64,000 nt of DNA, taken from positions 1-64,000 of the forward strand of contig NZ_AUFG01000018.1 of assembly GCF_000426385.1 (NCBI RefSeq), read 5' to 3'. A program made the translations under genes and the position numbers. Below the pieces are notes generated by a model. That model was not told the DNA's origin. It worked only from the letters and a program-made list of their open reading frames with translations, and did not search any database. The DNA is from Arsenicicoccus bolidensis DSM 15745. GTDB lineage: Bacteria > Actinomycetota > Actinomycetes > Actinomycetales > Dermatophilaceae. Positions 27,440 to 36,422 of the stretch are shown piece after piece; the first letter of the stretch is position 1; the number at the start of each line of letters is the position of its first letter.

Positions 27440-27835
27440 TCAGGACGCCGGCACGACCAGGGTCTGGCCGGTCATGATCTGGTCGTTCTGCAGGTGGTTG
27501 GCCTTGACGAGGCGCAGGACGGCGTCGTCCGTGCGGACGCCGGGCATCTCACGGGCCGCGATCTCGGACAGGCTCTGGCCGCCCTCGACGGTCACGACGT
27601 GCGCGGCCGTGCCGGCGGGCGCCGCGGTGGCCAGCGACGACCAGGCGGAGAACGCCGCGACGGCGACGAGCACCGCCACGGTGAGGGTCATCGCGAGCCG
27701 CCCGCGCCGCGTGAAGCGCAGGCGACGGGGTGCACGGGCCGGGACGGCATCGCCGGTCGGCACCAGGTGCAGTCGGGGACGGCCGGGCACACGTGCCGGG
27801 GCGATGGTGTCGTCCCACGCAACAGCTGCACTCAT
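27440..27835 (-). CDS. LysM-domain protein divergent from lexA
   Basis: A 131-residue protein with a basic N-terminus, one transmembrane helix (LAMTLTVAVLVAVAAFSAWS, about 62-81) and a C-terminal LysM domain (VVTVEGGQSLSEIAAREMPG ending GQTLVVPAS). The layout resembles the SOS-induced division inhibitors YneA/DivS/ChiZ that lie divergent from lexA in Gram-positives. The ATG at 27835 has an ideal AAGGAGG site. An SOS-like box lies in its upstream region. Role as a damage-induced division regulator is inferred. Confidence 0.8.
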   Translation of the reverse strand: MSAAVAWDDTIAPARVPGRPRLHLVPTGDAVPARAPRRLRFTRRGRLAMTLTVAVLVAVAAFSAWSSLATAAPAGTAAHVVTVEGGQSLSEIAAREMPGVRTDDAVLRLVKANHLQNDQIMTGQTLVVPAS

Positions 27836-27882
27836 TGGGTCCTCCTTCTCGACGAGCCGGGGTGGCTCGCTCATCCGTTCGA

Positions 27883-27898
27883 TAGAACGCTTGTACGA
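27883..27898 (-). promoter_or_regulatory. LexA (SOS) box, LysM side
   Basis: TAGAAC-GCTT-GTACGA matches the actinobacterial SOS box TCGAAC-N4-GTTCGA at 10 of 12 fixed bases. It is 48 bases before the LysM gene start and probably represses it together with the second box. A perfect TGTAC-GAAA-GTACA palindrome overlaps it to the right. Confidence 0.55.
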
Positions 27899-27935
27899 AA
27901 GTACAGCATCCCCGGGGCTGATGTGAAGACTCGCG

Positions 27936-27951
27936 TCGAACGAGTGTTTGA
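27936..27951 (+). promoter_or_regulatory. LexA (SOS) box, lexA side
   Basis: TCGAAC-GAGT-GTTTGA differs from the consensus TCGAAC-N4-GTTCGA at one base. It lies in the lexA/LysM divergent region about 140 bases before the lexA ATG, consistent with autorepression. Confidence 0.75.
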
Positions 27952-28091
27952 AACACGCCTTCGACCCCGGTAGCCTTGGTGGCCACGGGAGATACTCAAC
28001 CAGGCACCACTGACACACCCCCCGCCCCGAGTGTCTCCACCGCACATCACTGCAGGTCAGGGGCCCTGCCGGCATCGAGGGAGCGAGCACG

Positions 28092-28790
28092 ATGGCCAAG
28101 GTCACCAACCTGCCGGAGCGCGACGGCGGGCAGCGCCTCACCGTCCGCCAGCGCAAGATCCTGGAGTTCATCCGCGACACGGTCGAGCGCCGGGGCTACC
28201 CGCCGAGCATCCGCGAGATCGGCGACGCCGTGGGTCTCGCCAGCGTCAGCAGCGTCTCGCACCAGCTGCAGACCCTCGAGCGCAAGGGCATGCTGCGCCG
28301 CGACCCCAACCGCCCCCGAGCCATCGAGGTCGTCTCCCCGGACTGGGCTCCCGAGGCGTTCCACACCGACGCCGACGACAGCACCGACGTGACGGGCACG
28401 CGCGACCAGCGGCCCCAGGCGTCATACGTGCCCGTCCTCGGTCGGATCGCCGCCGGTGTCCCGATCACGGCGGAGGAGGTCGTCGAGGACGTCTTCCCGC
28501 TCCCCCGCCAGGTCGTGGGCGAGGGCCAGCTGTTCCTGCTCAAGGTGGTCGGGGACTCCATGGTCGATGCCGCCATCTGCGACGGCGACTGGGTCGTCGT
28601 GCGCCAGCAGCCCGACGCCGACAACGGCGACATCGTCGCCGCGATGATCGACGGCGAGGCCACGGTCAAGACCTTCAAGCGCAAGCTCGGTCACCCGTGG
28701 CTGCTCCCGCACAACCCCGCCTTCGAGCCGATCGACGGCAAGCAGGCGACGATCCTCGGCAAGGTCACGGCGGTGCTGCGCTCCGTCTGA
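28092..28790 (+). CDS. lexA: SOS repressor LexA
   Basis: A 232-residue LexA. N-terminal winged helix [20 protein letters not shown] with recognition region [20 protein letters not shown]; autocleavage site Ala121-Gly122; catalytic Ser156 (GDSM) and Lys193 (TVKTFKR). It represses DNA-damage genes until RecA filaments trigger its self-cleavage. A GAGGGAG site precedes the ATG. The lexA-LysM-nrdR-nrdJ neighbourhood is the standard actinobacterial order, here interrupted by the 24.6-27.2 kb insert. Confidence 0.95.
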   Translation: MAKVTNLPERDGGQRLTVRQRKILEFIRDTVERRGYPPSIREIGDAVGLASVSSVSHQLQTLERKGMLRRDPNRPRAIEVVSPDWAPEAFHTDADDSTDVTGTRDQRPQASYVPVLGRIAAGVPITAEEVVEDVFPLPRQVVGEGQLFLLKVVGDSMVDAAICDGDWVVVRQQPDADNGDIVAAMIDGEATVKTFKRKLGHPWLLPHNPAFEPIDGKQATILGKVTAVLRSV

Positions 28791-28841
28791 GCGCGCAACC
28801 GTCGGACCTCGCCGAGGGTGTCGAGGGTCAGACCACCGGCG

Positions 28842-30311
28842 TCAGCGACGCGGGCCGTAGGGGTCGCGGTCGGCCCGGTCGTTGACGAACGCGCCCGGTC
28901 GATAGCTCACGAAGGCTGCGCCGGCCAGGTTCGCCGCCTCGGCGACCCGCTGCAGCGACCGAGGCCTCACGGCGCCGGTCCATCGACCGGTGTCGAGGCG
29001 TTCCTGCATCGCCTGCACCGCGGCGACGTTCTCGGCAGGCGTGAACGTGCAGTGCCCCGTGCGCTGCACGTAGGCCTGGCGCAGCAGCGCGCCGGAGCCG
29101 GCTCGCTTCACCTTCGTCGCGTACTCGCTCGTGTACTCCACCGGCGCAGCGGGGTCCGCCACCGTGTGCATCGTCAGCACCGGCACGCGCAGCCGGCCGG
29201 TCGGGGCCGACGTGCGCTTCAGCCAGGTCACCGCCGCGGGATCGGCCGTCACGTCGGCGTCGCTGGTGATCTGCCGCAGGTCCTGCTTGAGGTCGAGGCC
29301 CGCCGAGCGATGGAGCCGGGCCACGTTGCCCGCCTGGTCGCTGCGGCGCAGGAGCCGGGCGTAGTCGACCCCCTTGTTCCACCCGCTGTCCCCGCCCGAG
29401 ACCTCCTGGATGTCGACGCGCCGGGTCATCATCATCGTCAGCGACCCGATCAGGTAGGTGTACTGCGCCTGCTCGATCGCCACGGCGTCACGCGCCTTGG
29501 GCGGGGTCGCACCCGTCGCCCACGTCGGCATGTTCATCAGGGATGCGGCGAGCGCGATCCGGGCGCGTCCCTGCGGGGTGGCCTGAGCCGCCTTGACGGC
29601 GTCGACCAGCCGCTGGGCGCTGGCCGCCGCCTCCTCCACGGACGCGAACTTCGTGAGCCGCACGTCCTCGCCGGGCAGCAGCAGGGAGGCGACGGCCTGC
29701 TGCCCGTCGAGCTGGTAGTTGTTGAGGTTGAGCCCGCCACCGAGCAGTCCGCAGGTGCTGATCGCCGCGTCGATGTCAGCGTCGCGACGCTCCGCCAGCA
29801 GGCTGCTCACCAGCCCTCCCATGGACCGGCCGAAGGCCAGCGTGCGACGCGGCTCGCCGATGCGCGCCTTGAACTCGGCGAGCACGCCCAGCTGGTCGTC
29901 GACGGCGCTGCCGAGCGCCCATCCGGTCCGGGCGTATGACGACTACGCCACGGCATACCCGCGTGCCTGCAGGGCCGCCGAGGTGGGGGCGAACCCGGCG
30001 TCCACGGTGGGGTTGACCGCGCCGGTGCGGAACCCGTGGCTGAACAGGATGACGTCGCCGTTCCAGCCGGCCGGGACCGCGATGTCCCAGGTGGAACCGT
30101 CGGGCAGGGTGCCCTGCTCGTGACGCGGCTCGGTGACGCGCGGCTCGGTGGCGCGCGGCTCGGTGGCGCGCGGCTCGGCGCTGCGGGGCTCGGTGCTGCG
30201 GGGCGACCCGGCGGCGATCGCGGGTGCCACGGGGACGGCCAGGGCGCCGACGGCAGCCAGGGCAGCCGCGACGGTCGTGGCTCGGGAGGGGCGGAGGGTG
30301 CGCGAGGACAT
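28842..30311 (-). pseudogene. Secreted alpha/beta hydrolase gene with an in-frame stop
   Basis: One reading frame spans the whole interval but has a single TAG at 29943-29945. Before it: a signal peptide (MSSRTLRPSRATTVAAALAA..PAIAAG), a short TEPRAxEPR repeat tract and an oxyanion-region VILFSHGF. After it: SSYARTGWALGSAVDDQLGV, the nucleophile elbow GRSMGG and the late catalytic GHCTF His. Codon use is intact on both sides, so the lesion is recent or a sequencing error; one base change (e.g. TCG to TAG) accounts for it. An AGGAG site precedes the start. Confidence 0.75.
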
Positions 30312-30354
30312 GTCGACTCCTGGGGGGTGGGTCCGCGACGTCGGCGTCGCATGA

Positions 30355-30373
30355 CAGGAATCCTGTATACAGG
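30355..30373. promoter_or_regulatory. CAGGAAnCCTG operator plus CCTGTATACAGG palindrome
   Basis: Upstream of the broken hydrolase gene, CAGGAATCCTG (30355-30365) overlaps a perfect 12-bp palindrome CCTGTATACAGG (30362-30373). The same CAGGAAnCCTG core followed by TATnCAG occurs at 30980 in the MarR/enoyl-CoA hydratase divergent region, so both sites may bind the MarR protein. Confidence 0.5.
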
Positions 30374-30446
30374 CGTCAGCGCGCCGGCGAAACCCCACTT
30401 CCGCCCCGCGGGACGATGGGCGCCGCGGGACGATGAGCGCCGCGGG

Positions 30447-30920
30447 TCAGTCGCCGTCGAGGGGACGGTCGCTCATGGCGGCGCGGCACATCTGCAGCGC
30501 CTCGGTGAAGCTCTCGCGCTGGTCCGGGTCGAGGTCCTTGACCATGTGCGCCTCGAGCTCAGCCACGGGCTCGGCCTGGCGCCGTAGCAGGGCGCGGCCG
30601 TCCTCGGTGAGGCTGATCAGGCGGCGGCGCCGGTTGGTCGGGTCCGGGTCGCGCCTGATGAGACCACGACGCTCGAGCCCTCCCACCAGGTCGGCGGCCG
30701 ACTGGGCCCGCACGAAGGAGTGGCGGGCGAGGTCGGCGGAGGTCATGCCCTCCCGCCGCTCGAGCACCGTCAGCGCGCTGTACTGCAGTGCCGTGACACC
30801 GGACTCGCGGACGATCGCGTCTAGGTGAGCGCGCGTGACGAGCTCGAGCTGCTTGACGACGTACAGCAGCGACGGGGCCGGCGAGCGATCACGGTGAGTC
30901 ACCCCGCCATTCAACCTCAT
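30447..30920 (-). CDS. MarR-family regulator (CouR/FerR-like position)
   Basis: A 157-residue MarR protein with the winged helix MTSADLARHSFVRAQSAADL and wing region PDPTNRRRRLISLTEDGRAL. It is divergent from the aromatic-acid operon beginning at 31018. In actinobacterial hydroxycinnamate clusters the divergent MarR repressor (CouR) is released by the acyl-CoA product, which is a sensible model here but not shown. The ATG at 30920 was chosen; a GTG directly before it is equally possible. Confidence 0.85.
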   Translation of the reverse strand: MRLNGGVTHRDRSPAPSLLYVVKQLELVTRAHLDAIVRESGVTALQYSALTVLERREGMTSADLARHSFVRAQSAADLVGGLERRGLIRRDPDPTNRRRRLISLTEDGRALLRRQAEPVAELEAHMVKDLDPDQRESFTEALQMCRAAMSDRPLDGD

Positions 30921-30979
30921 CACGGAGCGCAGAATTCACCGCGGCACCCTTGCGCGCCGCCTGGCCGTCATGTCAGTAT

Positions 30980-30990
30980 CAGGAAACCTG
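30980..30990. promoter_or_regulatory. Candidate MarR operator before the catabolic operon
   Basis: CAGGAAACCTG, an inverted CAGG-AAA-CCTG, is followed by CTATTCAGCG; the extended sequence aligns with the element at 30355 with a one-base offset. It lies 28-38 bases before the enoyl-CoA hydratase start and 60 bases before the MarR start, where it could overlap both promoters. Confidence 0.5.
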
Positions 30991-31017
30991 CTATTCAGCG
31001 ACGAACGGGGAGAGCCC

Positions 31018-31827
31018 ATGAGTTCCGGTGTCGTGCACGACGGTTGCGAGGTCCCAGAGACCCTGTCGCTGCGTCGGGAGGGTGCCGTCGGCATCATCAC
31101 CCTGAGCCGCCCCGCCAAGCGGAACGCCCTGTCCGACCGCACGATCCTCGGCCTGGAGCGCATCTTCACCAACCTGGCCCCCGAGGTCCGCGCGATCGTG
31201 CTGGACGCCGAGGGCGATCACTTCTGCGCGGGCCTGGACCTCGCCGAGATGGCCGAGCGTGACACGCTGGCGGGTGTCGCCCACTCGCGCATGTGGCACC
31301 GCGCCTTCGACACCATCGAGGGCTCCCTCGTCCCCGTCGTGTCCGTGCTCAAGGGCGCGGTCGTCGGCGGCGGACTCGAGCTCGCCTCGGCCACCCACGT
31401 ACGCGTCGCAGAGCGCTCCACCTTCTACGCCCTCCCCGAGGGGCAGCGCGGGCTCTTCGTGGGCGGCGGCGGCTCCGTGCGGGTCCCCCGCCTGGTCGGC
31501 GCGCACCGCATGGTCGACATGATGCTGACCGGGCGCCGCTACGACGCGGTCGAGGGCCACGCGGTGGGCTTCGCGCAGTACCTCGTCGACGACGGCGTCG
31601 GGCTGGACCACGCGCTGGGTCTCGCCGCGCGCATCGCGGACAACGCGCCGCAGACGAACTTCGCCGTGGTGCAGGCACTTCCGCGGATCGCGGAGGCCAA
31701 CCCGCGCGAGGGCTACCTGATGGAGTCGCTCATGGCCGCGATCGCGCAGGGCACCGACGACGCCAAGGGCCGCATGCGCGACTTCCTCGAGGGCCGCGCC
31801 GCCAAGGTCACCGAGGACGCGCGATGA
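31018..31827 (+). CDS. Enoyl-CoA hydratase/isomerase (crotonase family)
   Basis: A 269-residue crotonase. The two oxyanion-forming segments are visible (DHFCAGLDLAEM and GAVVGGGLELASA), and the C-terminal helical region is present. In the operon context it likely hydrates an aryl-propenoyl-CoA (such as p-coumaroyl-CoA). A GGGGAGAG ribosome site precedes the ATG. Its stop overlaps the ligase start as ATGA. Hydratase versus hydratase-lyase activity cannot be told from sequence by eye. Confidence 0.88.
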   Translation: MSSGVVHDGCEVPETLSLRREGAVGIITLSRPAKRNALSDRTILGLERIFTNLAPEVRAIVLDAEGDHFCAGLDLAEMAERDTLAGVAHSRMWHRAFDTIEGSLVPVVSVLKGAVVGGGLELASATHVRVAERSTFYALPEGQRGLFVGGGGSVRVPRLVGAHRMVDMMLTGRRYDAVEGHAVGFAQYLVDDGVGLDHALGLAARIADNAPQTNFAVVQALPRIAEANPREGYLMESLMAAIAQGTDDAKGRMRDFLEGRAAKVTEDAR

Positions 31828-33863
31828 CCTGGCGCACCTGGGACCCCGGCACCCCCGTCCAGCAGGGCGACATCGTCTGGACGCCACCGGTCGACGTCCT
31901 CGAGACCAGCCAGGTCGGGCAGTACCTCACCTGGCTGGCCCGCGAGCGCGGCCACCGCTTCACCACGCACGACGAGCTGTGGCGCTGGTCGGTCACCGAC
32001 CTCGACGGCTTCTGGGGATCGGTGTGGGACTACTTCGAGGTCCAGGGCCGTATGCCGCACCGCGCGGTCCTCGGACGACGCGAGATGCCCGGCGCCGAGT
32101 GGTTCCCCGGTGCGACGCTCAGCTATGTCGACCACGCGCTCGGCCGACCCGAGGACGCGAGCACGGTTGCGGTCATGGGGCGTTCGCAGACGCGCGAGGA
32201 CGTCGACCTGACCTTCGGCGAGCTGCGGGAGCAGGTCGCAGCAGCGCGGGACGCCCTGCAGCGCCTGGGCGTCCGCCGCGGGGACCGGGTCGTCGGCTAC
32301 GTGCCCAACGTCCCCGAGTCGCTCGTCGCCTTCCTCGCGACGGCGAGCCTCGGCGCCATCTGGGCGAGCTGCGCCACCGAGTTCGGGCCCCGGGCGGTCA
32401 TCGACCGGTTCGCCCAGGTCGACCCCACCGTCCTGCTCGTCGTCGGCGGCTACCGCTACGGCAGCAAGGACGTCGACCGGTCCGCCGAGGCCGCCGAGAT
32501 CCGCGCCGCCCTGCCGACGGTGCAGCACGTCGTCGACCTGGAGTACGGCCCGTGGCGCGTCGAGGGCGCCCTGTCCTGGCGCGAGCTGCTCCACGCCGCA
32601 CCGGAGCCCGAGCGCGTCGACGGACTGGCGCAGGTGCCGACGGAGGCCGTCGCCTTCGACCACCCGCTCGTCGTGCTCTTCTCCTCGGGCACCACCGGGC
32701 AGCCCAAGGCCATCGTGCACGGGCACGGCGGCATCCTGCTGGAGCACCTCAAGAACCACGCGTTCTCCTGGGACATGCGCCCCGGCGACCGGATGCTGTG
32801 GTTCTCCACGACGGCCTGGATGATGTGGAACGCCCTCATCAGCTCGCTGCTCGTGCGCGCCGGGATCGTCATGATCGACGGCAACCCGCTGTGGCCCGAC
32901 CTGGAGTGGCAGTGGCGGCTCGCGGAGGAGACCGGCGCCACGGTCATGGGCGCCAGCCCCGGCTACCTGATGGCCTGCCGCAAGGAGGGCGTCGACCTGC
33001 GTGACCGCCGAGACCGCCTGTCGCTGCGCGTGATCGGCTCCGCCGGCGCGCCGCTGCCGCCCGAGGGCTACGCCTGGGTCGCCGAGCAGCTCGGCCCCGA
33101 CGTGCAGCTCAACGTGGGCTCCGGCGGCACCGACGTGTGCTCCGGCCTCGTGCAGAACTCCCCGCTCGTGCCCGTGTGGGCCGGCGAGATCTCCGCGCGC
33201 TGCCTCGGCGCCGACGTCCACGCCTGGTCCGAGACCGGCGAGGAGCTCGTCGGCGAGCTCGGCGAGCTGGTCGTCACCTCCCCCATGCCGTCCATGCCGG
33301 TCGGGTTCTGGGGCGACGACGACGGCGAGCGCCTGCGCTCGACCTACTTCGGCCACTACCCGGGCGTGTGGCGGCACGGCGACTGGATCGTGTTCGCCGA
33401 CAACGGTTCCTGCCACGTGGCCGGCCGCTCGGACGCCACCCTCAACCGTGGCGGCGTGCGCCTCGGCACCGCCGAGTTCTATCGGGTCGTCGAGGCGCTC
33501 CCCGGCGTCGCCGACTCCCTGGTCGTGCACCTCGAGGACCCCGAGGGCGGCAACGGGCACCTGCTGCTGCTCGTGAGCCTCGAGGACGGGGTCGACCTCG
33601 ACGACGCGCTGCGCAGCACCATCGCCCGGGTGTTGCGAACTGCCTTGTCCCCCAGGCATGTCCCCGACGAGGTCCTCCAGCTTCCCGTCATACCGCGCAA
33701 TCTCACCGGCAAGAAGCTCGAGCTCCCCGTCAAGCGGATCCTGCAGGGGCAGCCCCTGGAGCAGGTCGCCAGCCGCGACGCCCTCGCGGTGCCGACCTCG
33801 CTGGATCCCGTCGTGGCGCTGGCCGGCTCGCGCCGCGCCACCGACCCGGAGGAGGACCGATGA
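31824..33863 (+). CDS. Acetoacetyl-CoA synthetase-like AMP-forming ligase
   Basis: A 679-residue adenylate-forming acyl-CoA ligase of the acetoacetate/acetate type. The N-terminal ACS domain (about 35-95), P-loop-like SSGTTGQPKAIVHGHGG, the YFGHYPGVWRHGDW motif and the C-terminal GRSDATLNRGGVRLGTAEFY with a late catalytic Lys in NLTGKKLELPVK are all present. It is ATGA-coupled to both neighbours. It may activate acetoacetate released by the pathway, or another beta-keto/short acid; specificity is not known. Confidence 0.85.
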   Translation: MTWRTWDPGTPVQQGDIVWTPPVDVLETSQVGQYLTWLARERGHRFTTHDELWRWSVTDLDGFWGSVWDYFEVQGRMPHRAVLGRREMPGAEWFPGATLSYVDHALGRPEDASTVAVMGRSQTREDVDLTFGELREQVAAARDALQRLGVRRGDRVVGYVPNVPESLVAFLATASLGAIWASCATEFGPRAVIDRFAQVDPTVLLVVGGYRYGSKDVDRSAEAAEIRAALPTVQHVVDLEYGPWRVEGALSWRELLHAAPEPERVDGLAQVPTEAVAFDHPLVVLFSSGTTGQPKAIVHGHGGILLEHLKNHAFSWDMRPGDRMLWFSTTAWMMWNALISSLLVRAGIVMIDGNPLWPDLEWQWRLAEETGATVMGASPGYLMACRKEGVDLRDRRDRLSLRVIGSAGAPLPPEGYAWVAEQLGPDVQLNVGSGGTDVCSGLVQNSPLVPVWAGEISARCLGADVHAWSETGEELVGELGELVVTSPMPSMPVGFWGDDDGERLRSTYFGHYPGVWRHGDWIVFADNGSCHVAGRSDATLNRGGVRLGTAEFYRVVEALPGVADSLVVHLEDPEGGNGHLLLLVSLEDGVDLDDALRSTIARVLRTALSPRHVPDEVLQLPVIPRNLTGKKLELPVKRILQGQPLEQVASRDALAVPTSLDPVVALAGSRRATDPEEDR

Positions 33864-34906
33864 GCCCGTATGTCGCTCCCGACGCCATCACGCGCGTCGC
33901 CGTCGTCGGCGCCGGCGCCATCGGCGCGGCCTGGGCCACCCTGGCCACCGCCCGCGGCCTGGATGTCGTCGTCGCCGACCCCGCGCCGGACGCCGAGGAG
34001 CGTCTGCGCAGCACCGTCGACCGCCAGCGCGAGCAGCTCCCGCCACGCGAGACCGCCGGCAGGACAGGCGATCTCACGCTCGTGCGGGACGTGGCCGAGG
34101 CCGTCCGCGACGCCGACCTGGTCATCGAGGCCGGGCCCGAGCGGCTCGACGTCAAACGCGAGATCTTCGCCGCGGCCGACGCCGCGGCCCGGCCCGACGT
34201 GCTCCTCACCAGCAGCTCGTCCGGGCTGACCCCCAGCTCCTTCCAGGACGCGTGCACGCACCACCCCGAGCGCTTGCTCGTGGCCCACCCGTTCAACCCG
34301 CCGCACCTGGTGCCGCTGATCGAGATCGTCGGTGGCTCAAGGACGGACGCGGCTGCGGTCGACGCGGCCATGGCGACCTTCGCCCACCTCGGCAAGCACC
34401 CGATCCGCATCAACGCCGAGCTGCCCGGCCACGTCACCAACCGACTCCAGGCGGCGCTGTGGCGCGAGGCCTACGACCTCGTCGCCCGAGGCGTCGTCAC
34501 CGTCGCGGACGTGGACACGGCCATCGCCTCCGGGCCCGGGCTGCGGTGGGCGCTCTACGGCCCCTTCGCCACCCAGCACCTGTCGGGCGGGCCGGGCGGG
34601 ATCGGCCACGTGCTCGAGCACCTCGGGCCACCGATGCTGGACTGGTGGGCCGACCTGGGGCAGCCCGAGCTCACCCCCGAGCTGTGCCGCACCATCGCCG
34701 CCCAGACCGACGACGCGATGGCCGGCCAGGACCTCGACGAGGTGACCCGCCGCCGCGACGAGGCGCTGCAGGCGCTGCTCGCCCTCAAGGCCGCGTCGGG
34801 CATCGACGCGCCCGCCGACACCCACCCGGCTGCCGGACCAGCTGCTGGATCAGCTGCCGGGCCAGGTCCCGGATCAGCTGCAGGACAAGGAGGTTCGCAT
34901 GCGTGA
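33860..34906 (+). CDS. 3-hydroxyacyl-CoA dehydrogenase family protein
   Basis: A 348-residue NAD-dependent dehydrogenase: Rossmann VVGAGAIGAAWATLA at 15-29, family signature HPFNPPHLVPLIEIVGG and the catalytic-His region before it. Length and sequence resemble the carnitine-dehydrogenase/lambda-crystallin branch as much as FadB-type enzymes. In this operon it plausibly oxidises the 3-hydroxyacyl-CoA made by the hydratase. The last about 30 residues are an unusual Ala/Gly/Pro-rich tail. The start overlaps the preceding stop (ATGA). Confidence 0.8.
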   Translation: MSPYVAPDAITRVAVVGAGAIGAAWATLATARGLDVVVADPAPDAEERLRSTVDRQREQLPPRETAGRTGDLTLVRDVAEAVRDADLVIEAGPERLDVKREIFAAADAAARPDVLLTSSSSGLTPSSFQDACTHHPERLLVAHPFNPPHLVPLIEIVGGSRTDAAAVDAAMATFAHLGKHPIRINAELPGHVTNRLQAALWREAYDLVARGVVTVADVDTAIASGPGLRWALYGPFATQHLSGGPGGIGHVLEHLGPPMLDWWADLGQPELTPELCRTIAAQTDDAMAGQDLDEVTRRRDEALQALLALKAASGIDAPADTHPAAGPAAGSAAGPGPGSAAGQGGSHA

Positions 34907-36422
34907 CGCCGGCATGGGCTCCTGGGCGCGTCGTCGTGCCCGGATGTCGCCCGACCAGGTCGCCTTCGTCCATCGGGGCGTGCGGACGACATACGGCCAG
35001 GTCCAGGACCGCTCCAACCGCCTCGCCCACGGGCTGCGCGCCCTGGGCGTCGAGCGCGGCGACCGGGTCGCCTATCTCGGGCTGAACTCCGTCGAGCTGG
35101 TCCTGACCATGCTGGCCACGGCCAAGCTCGGCGCGGTCACCGTGCCGCTCAACACGCGGCTGGCCCCACCCGAGACGGCCTTCGTCCTGCAGGACTCGGC
35201 CCCGCGAGTCCTGGTGTGGGACGAGGGTTTCGAGCAGGTCGTCGGCTCCGAGGACGTCGCCTCCCTGGGCGTCCTGACCGTGAGCGTGGCCGGCGCCGAG
35301 GGTCACCCGTCGTTCGCCGAGGTCCTCGAGAGCGGCTCGGACGAGGTGCTGGACGAGCCGGTGTCGCTGGACGACCTGTTCATGATCCAGTACACGTCGG
35401 GCACGAGCGGGCGCCCCAAGGGCGTGATGATGACGCACGCCAACATCTCCTGGAACGTCTACAACCTGATCGTCGACCTCGACCTCACCTCCCACGAGCG
35501 GTGCCTGCTCAGCGCGCCGCTGTTCCACACCGCGGCGCTCAACCAGCTGATGTTCCCCTGCTTCCTCAAGGGCGGCACGAGCTACATCGAGTCCTCGTGG
35601 GACGCCGACCGGGCGCTCGAGCTGATCGAGACCGAGGGCATCACCTGGATCTTCGGCGTCACGACCATGCTGCTGTCGCTCCTGCGCCACCCGCAGTGGG
35701 AGACCCGCGACCTGTCCAGCCTGCGCATCGTCCAGTCCGGCGGGGCGCCCCTGCCCGAGTCGCTGCTGCAGGCCTACCTCGACCGCGGGCTCATGATCAT
35801 CCAGGGCTACGGGCTGACCGAGTCCTCCCCCGGCGCGACGATGCTGCGCGCCCACGAGGGCGTCACCCGCATCGGTTCCGCCGGCACGCCGTGCTTCTTC
35901 AGCGACGTGCGGGTCGTGACGCCGACCCTCGAGGACGCCGAGACCGGCACCCCCGGCGAGGTCCTCGTGCAGGGACCCAACGTCACCCCGGGCTACTGGC
36001 AGCGCGACGACGCCACCGCCGAGACCTTCGTCGACGAGGGCTGGCTGCGCACCGGCGACCTCGGGACGATGGACGACGACGGCTACCTGCGCATCGTCGA
36101 CCGGCTCAAGGACATGATCATCTCGGGCGGGGAGAACATCTATCCCGCCGAGGTGGAACAGGCGATCTACACCCACCCCGCCGTCGCGGAGGTCGCCGTC
36201 ATCGGGGTGCCCGACGCGCACTGGGGCGAGGTCGGTCGAGCGGTCGTCAGCCTCCGCGCCGGCCAGTCCGCCTCGGAGGCAGAGCTGCTCGCGCACCTGG
36301 ACGGCCGGCTCGCGCGCTACAAGATCCCCAAGTCGGTCGTCATCATCGAGGAGCTGCCGCACAACGCCTCCGGCAAGCTCGTCAAGAACCGCGTGAAGGA
36401 GCAGTGGGGCCACCATGACTGA
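34899..36422 (+). CDS. AMP-dependent acyl/aryl-CoA ligase
   Basis: A 507-residue class I adenylate-forming ligase of the fatty-acid/hydroxycinnamate type: YTSGTSGRPKGVMMTH, the A5 motif GYGLTESSP, A7 GWLRTGDLG, A8 RLKDMIISGGENIYP and the catalytic Lys in NASGKLVKNR. A CouL-like role (ATP-dependent activation of p-hydroxycinnamates) fits the neighbours; a fatty-acyl substrate is the alternative. Its start overlaps the preceding gene by 8 bases. Confidence 0.85.
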   Translation: MRDAGMGSWARRRARMSPDQVAFVHRGVRTTYGQVQDRSNRLAHGLRALGVERGDRVAYLGLNSVELVLTMLATAKLGAVTVPLNTRLAPPETAFVLQDSAPRVLVWDEGFEQVVGSEDVASLGVLTVSVAGAEGHPSFAEVLESGSDEVLDEPVSLDDLFMIQYTSGTSGRPKGVMMTHANISWNVYNLIVDLDLTSHERCLLSAPLFHTAALNQLMFPCFLKGGTSYIESSWDADRALELIETEGITWIFGVTTMLLSLLRHPQWETRDLSSLRIVQSGGAPLPESLLQAYLDRGLMIIQGYGLTESSPGATMLRAHEGVTRIGSAGTPCFFSDVRVVTPTLEDAETGTPGEVLVQGPNVTPGYWQRDDATAETFVDEGWLRTGDLGTMDDDGYLRIVDRLKDMIISGGENIYPAEVEQAIYTHPAVAEVAVIGVPDAHWGEVGRAVVSLRAGQSASEAELLAHLDGRLARYKIPKSVVIIEELPHNASGKLVKNRVKEQWGHHD

